A stretch of 5,951 nt of DNA from Vibrio tasmaniensis 1F-187 (lineage in GTDB: Bacteria > Pseudomonadota > Gammaproteobacteria > Enterobacterales > Vibrionaceae), in NCBI RefSeq assembly GCF_000272405.2, contig NZ_AJZM02000142.1, forward strand, positions 1-5,951, written 5' to 3'. Under the pieces are notes generated by a model. It made no database searches. It had not been told where the DNA came from and worked only from the letters and a program-made list of their open reading frames with translations. This document shows, in pieces, positions 5,932 through 5,951 of the stretch; the first letter of the stretch is position 1; each line of letters opens with the position of its first letter. The translations under genes and the position numbers were made by a program.

Positions 5932-5951
5932 GGCTTTGTTGCGTAATTCAG
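5932..5951 (+). mobile_element. Left terminal inverted repeat of an IS5/IS903-type element (partial)
   Basis: GGCTTTGTTGCGTAATTCAG begins at 5932 and runs off the window. It closely resembles the terminal inverted repeats of the IS903 group in the IS5 family (IS903 itself begins GGCTTTGTTGAATAAATC), and GGCTTTGTTG-type ends are common in Vibrio insertion sequences. If the element lies to the right, its transposase and other end are outside the window. IS903-group elements usually duplicate 9 bases, which would be TATCCATAA (5923-5931), but the second copy cannot be seen. The call is by recalled similarity of the end only. Confidence 0.55.

Larger units (their letters stand above)
5419..5951. 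other. Intergenic and regulatory region upstream of ectA
   Basis: No convincing protein gene is seen on either strand in these 533 bases. The longest minus frame (5662-5847) would need a TTG start and includes the complete terminator hairpin, so it is not believed. From left to right the region holds the ectA binding site, two candidate promoters, the GCTAA palindromes, a CRP-like half site (TGTGATCT, minus strand, around 5513-5534) and the 9+9 inverted repeat. A featureless stretch of about 225 bases follows (5566-5790), then a strong bidirectional hairpin and an IS-like terminal repeat at the right edge. No tRNA or rRNA was recognised. Confidence 0.7.

Noticed and set aside
1..5951. CRISPR arrays, tRNA or rRNA genes, and a new defence or other unknown gene system
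   Set aside because: No regularly spaced repeats, no cloverleaf or rRNA-like sequence, and every convincing reading frame belongs to a known family.

Overview
The window looks like chromosomal DNA of a marine or estuarine gamma-proteobacterium, most likely a Vibrio or close relative. The evidence is moderate-to-low G+C, the gene order ectA-ectB-ectC-ask_ect typical of vibrios, and Vibrio-like protein sequences. The species cannot be fixed from the sequence alone.

Layout. Positions 1-57 hold the tail of an upstream region whose reading frame cannot be decided. A plus-strand sugar O-acetyltransferase of the maltose/galactoside acetyltransferase family follows (50-625). It converges on a minus-strand HAD-superfamily phosphatase (834-1454), and a bidirectional hairpin terminator (684-722) lies between them. 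A 225-base gap (1455-1679) carries the terminator of the next operon and a possible promoter for the phosphatase. The main content is a complete minus-strand ectoine operon transcribed right to left: ectA (5418-4885), ectB (4849-3584), ectC (3570-3184) and the dedicated aspartokinase ask_ect (3104-1680). It ends at a clear intrinsic terminator (1582-1606).

How the genes work together. Ask_Ect phosphorylates L-aspartate. A housekeeping aspartate-semialdehyde dehydrogenase, not in this window, then supplies aspartate semialdehyde. EctB transaminates it to L-2,4-diaminobutyrate, EctA acetylates that to N-gamma-acetyl-diaminobutyrate, and EctC cyclises the product to the compatible solute ectoine. 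No ectoine hydroxylase (ectD), ectoine transporter or cosR-like regulator gene is present here.

The 533 bases upstream of ectA (5419-5951) hold no convincing gene. They do hold a dense set of symmetric sequences: a 9+9 bp inverted repeat containing a consensus TATAAT, two overlapping GCTAA palindromes, a CRP-like half site, a strong bidirectional hairpin (5793-5822) and, at the right edge, what looks like the terminal inverted repeat of an IS5/IS903-type insertion sequence (from 5932). The central system is well known. The less explained parts are this regulatory region, the hairpin between ectC and ask_ect, and the IS-like border.
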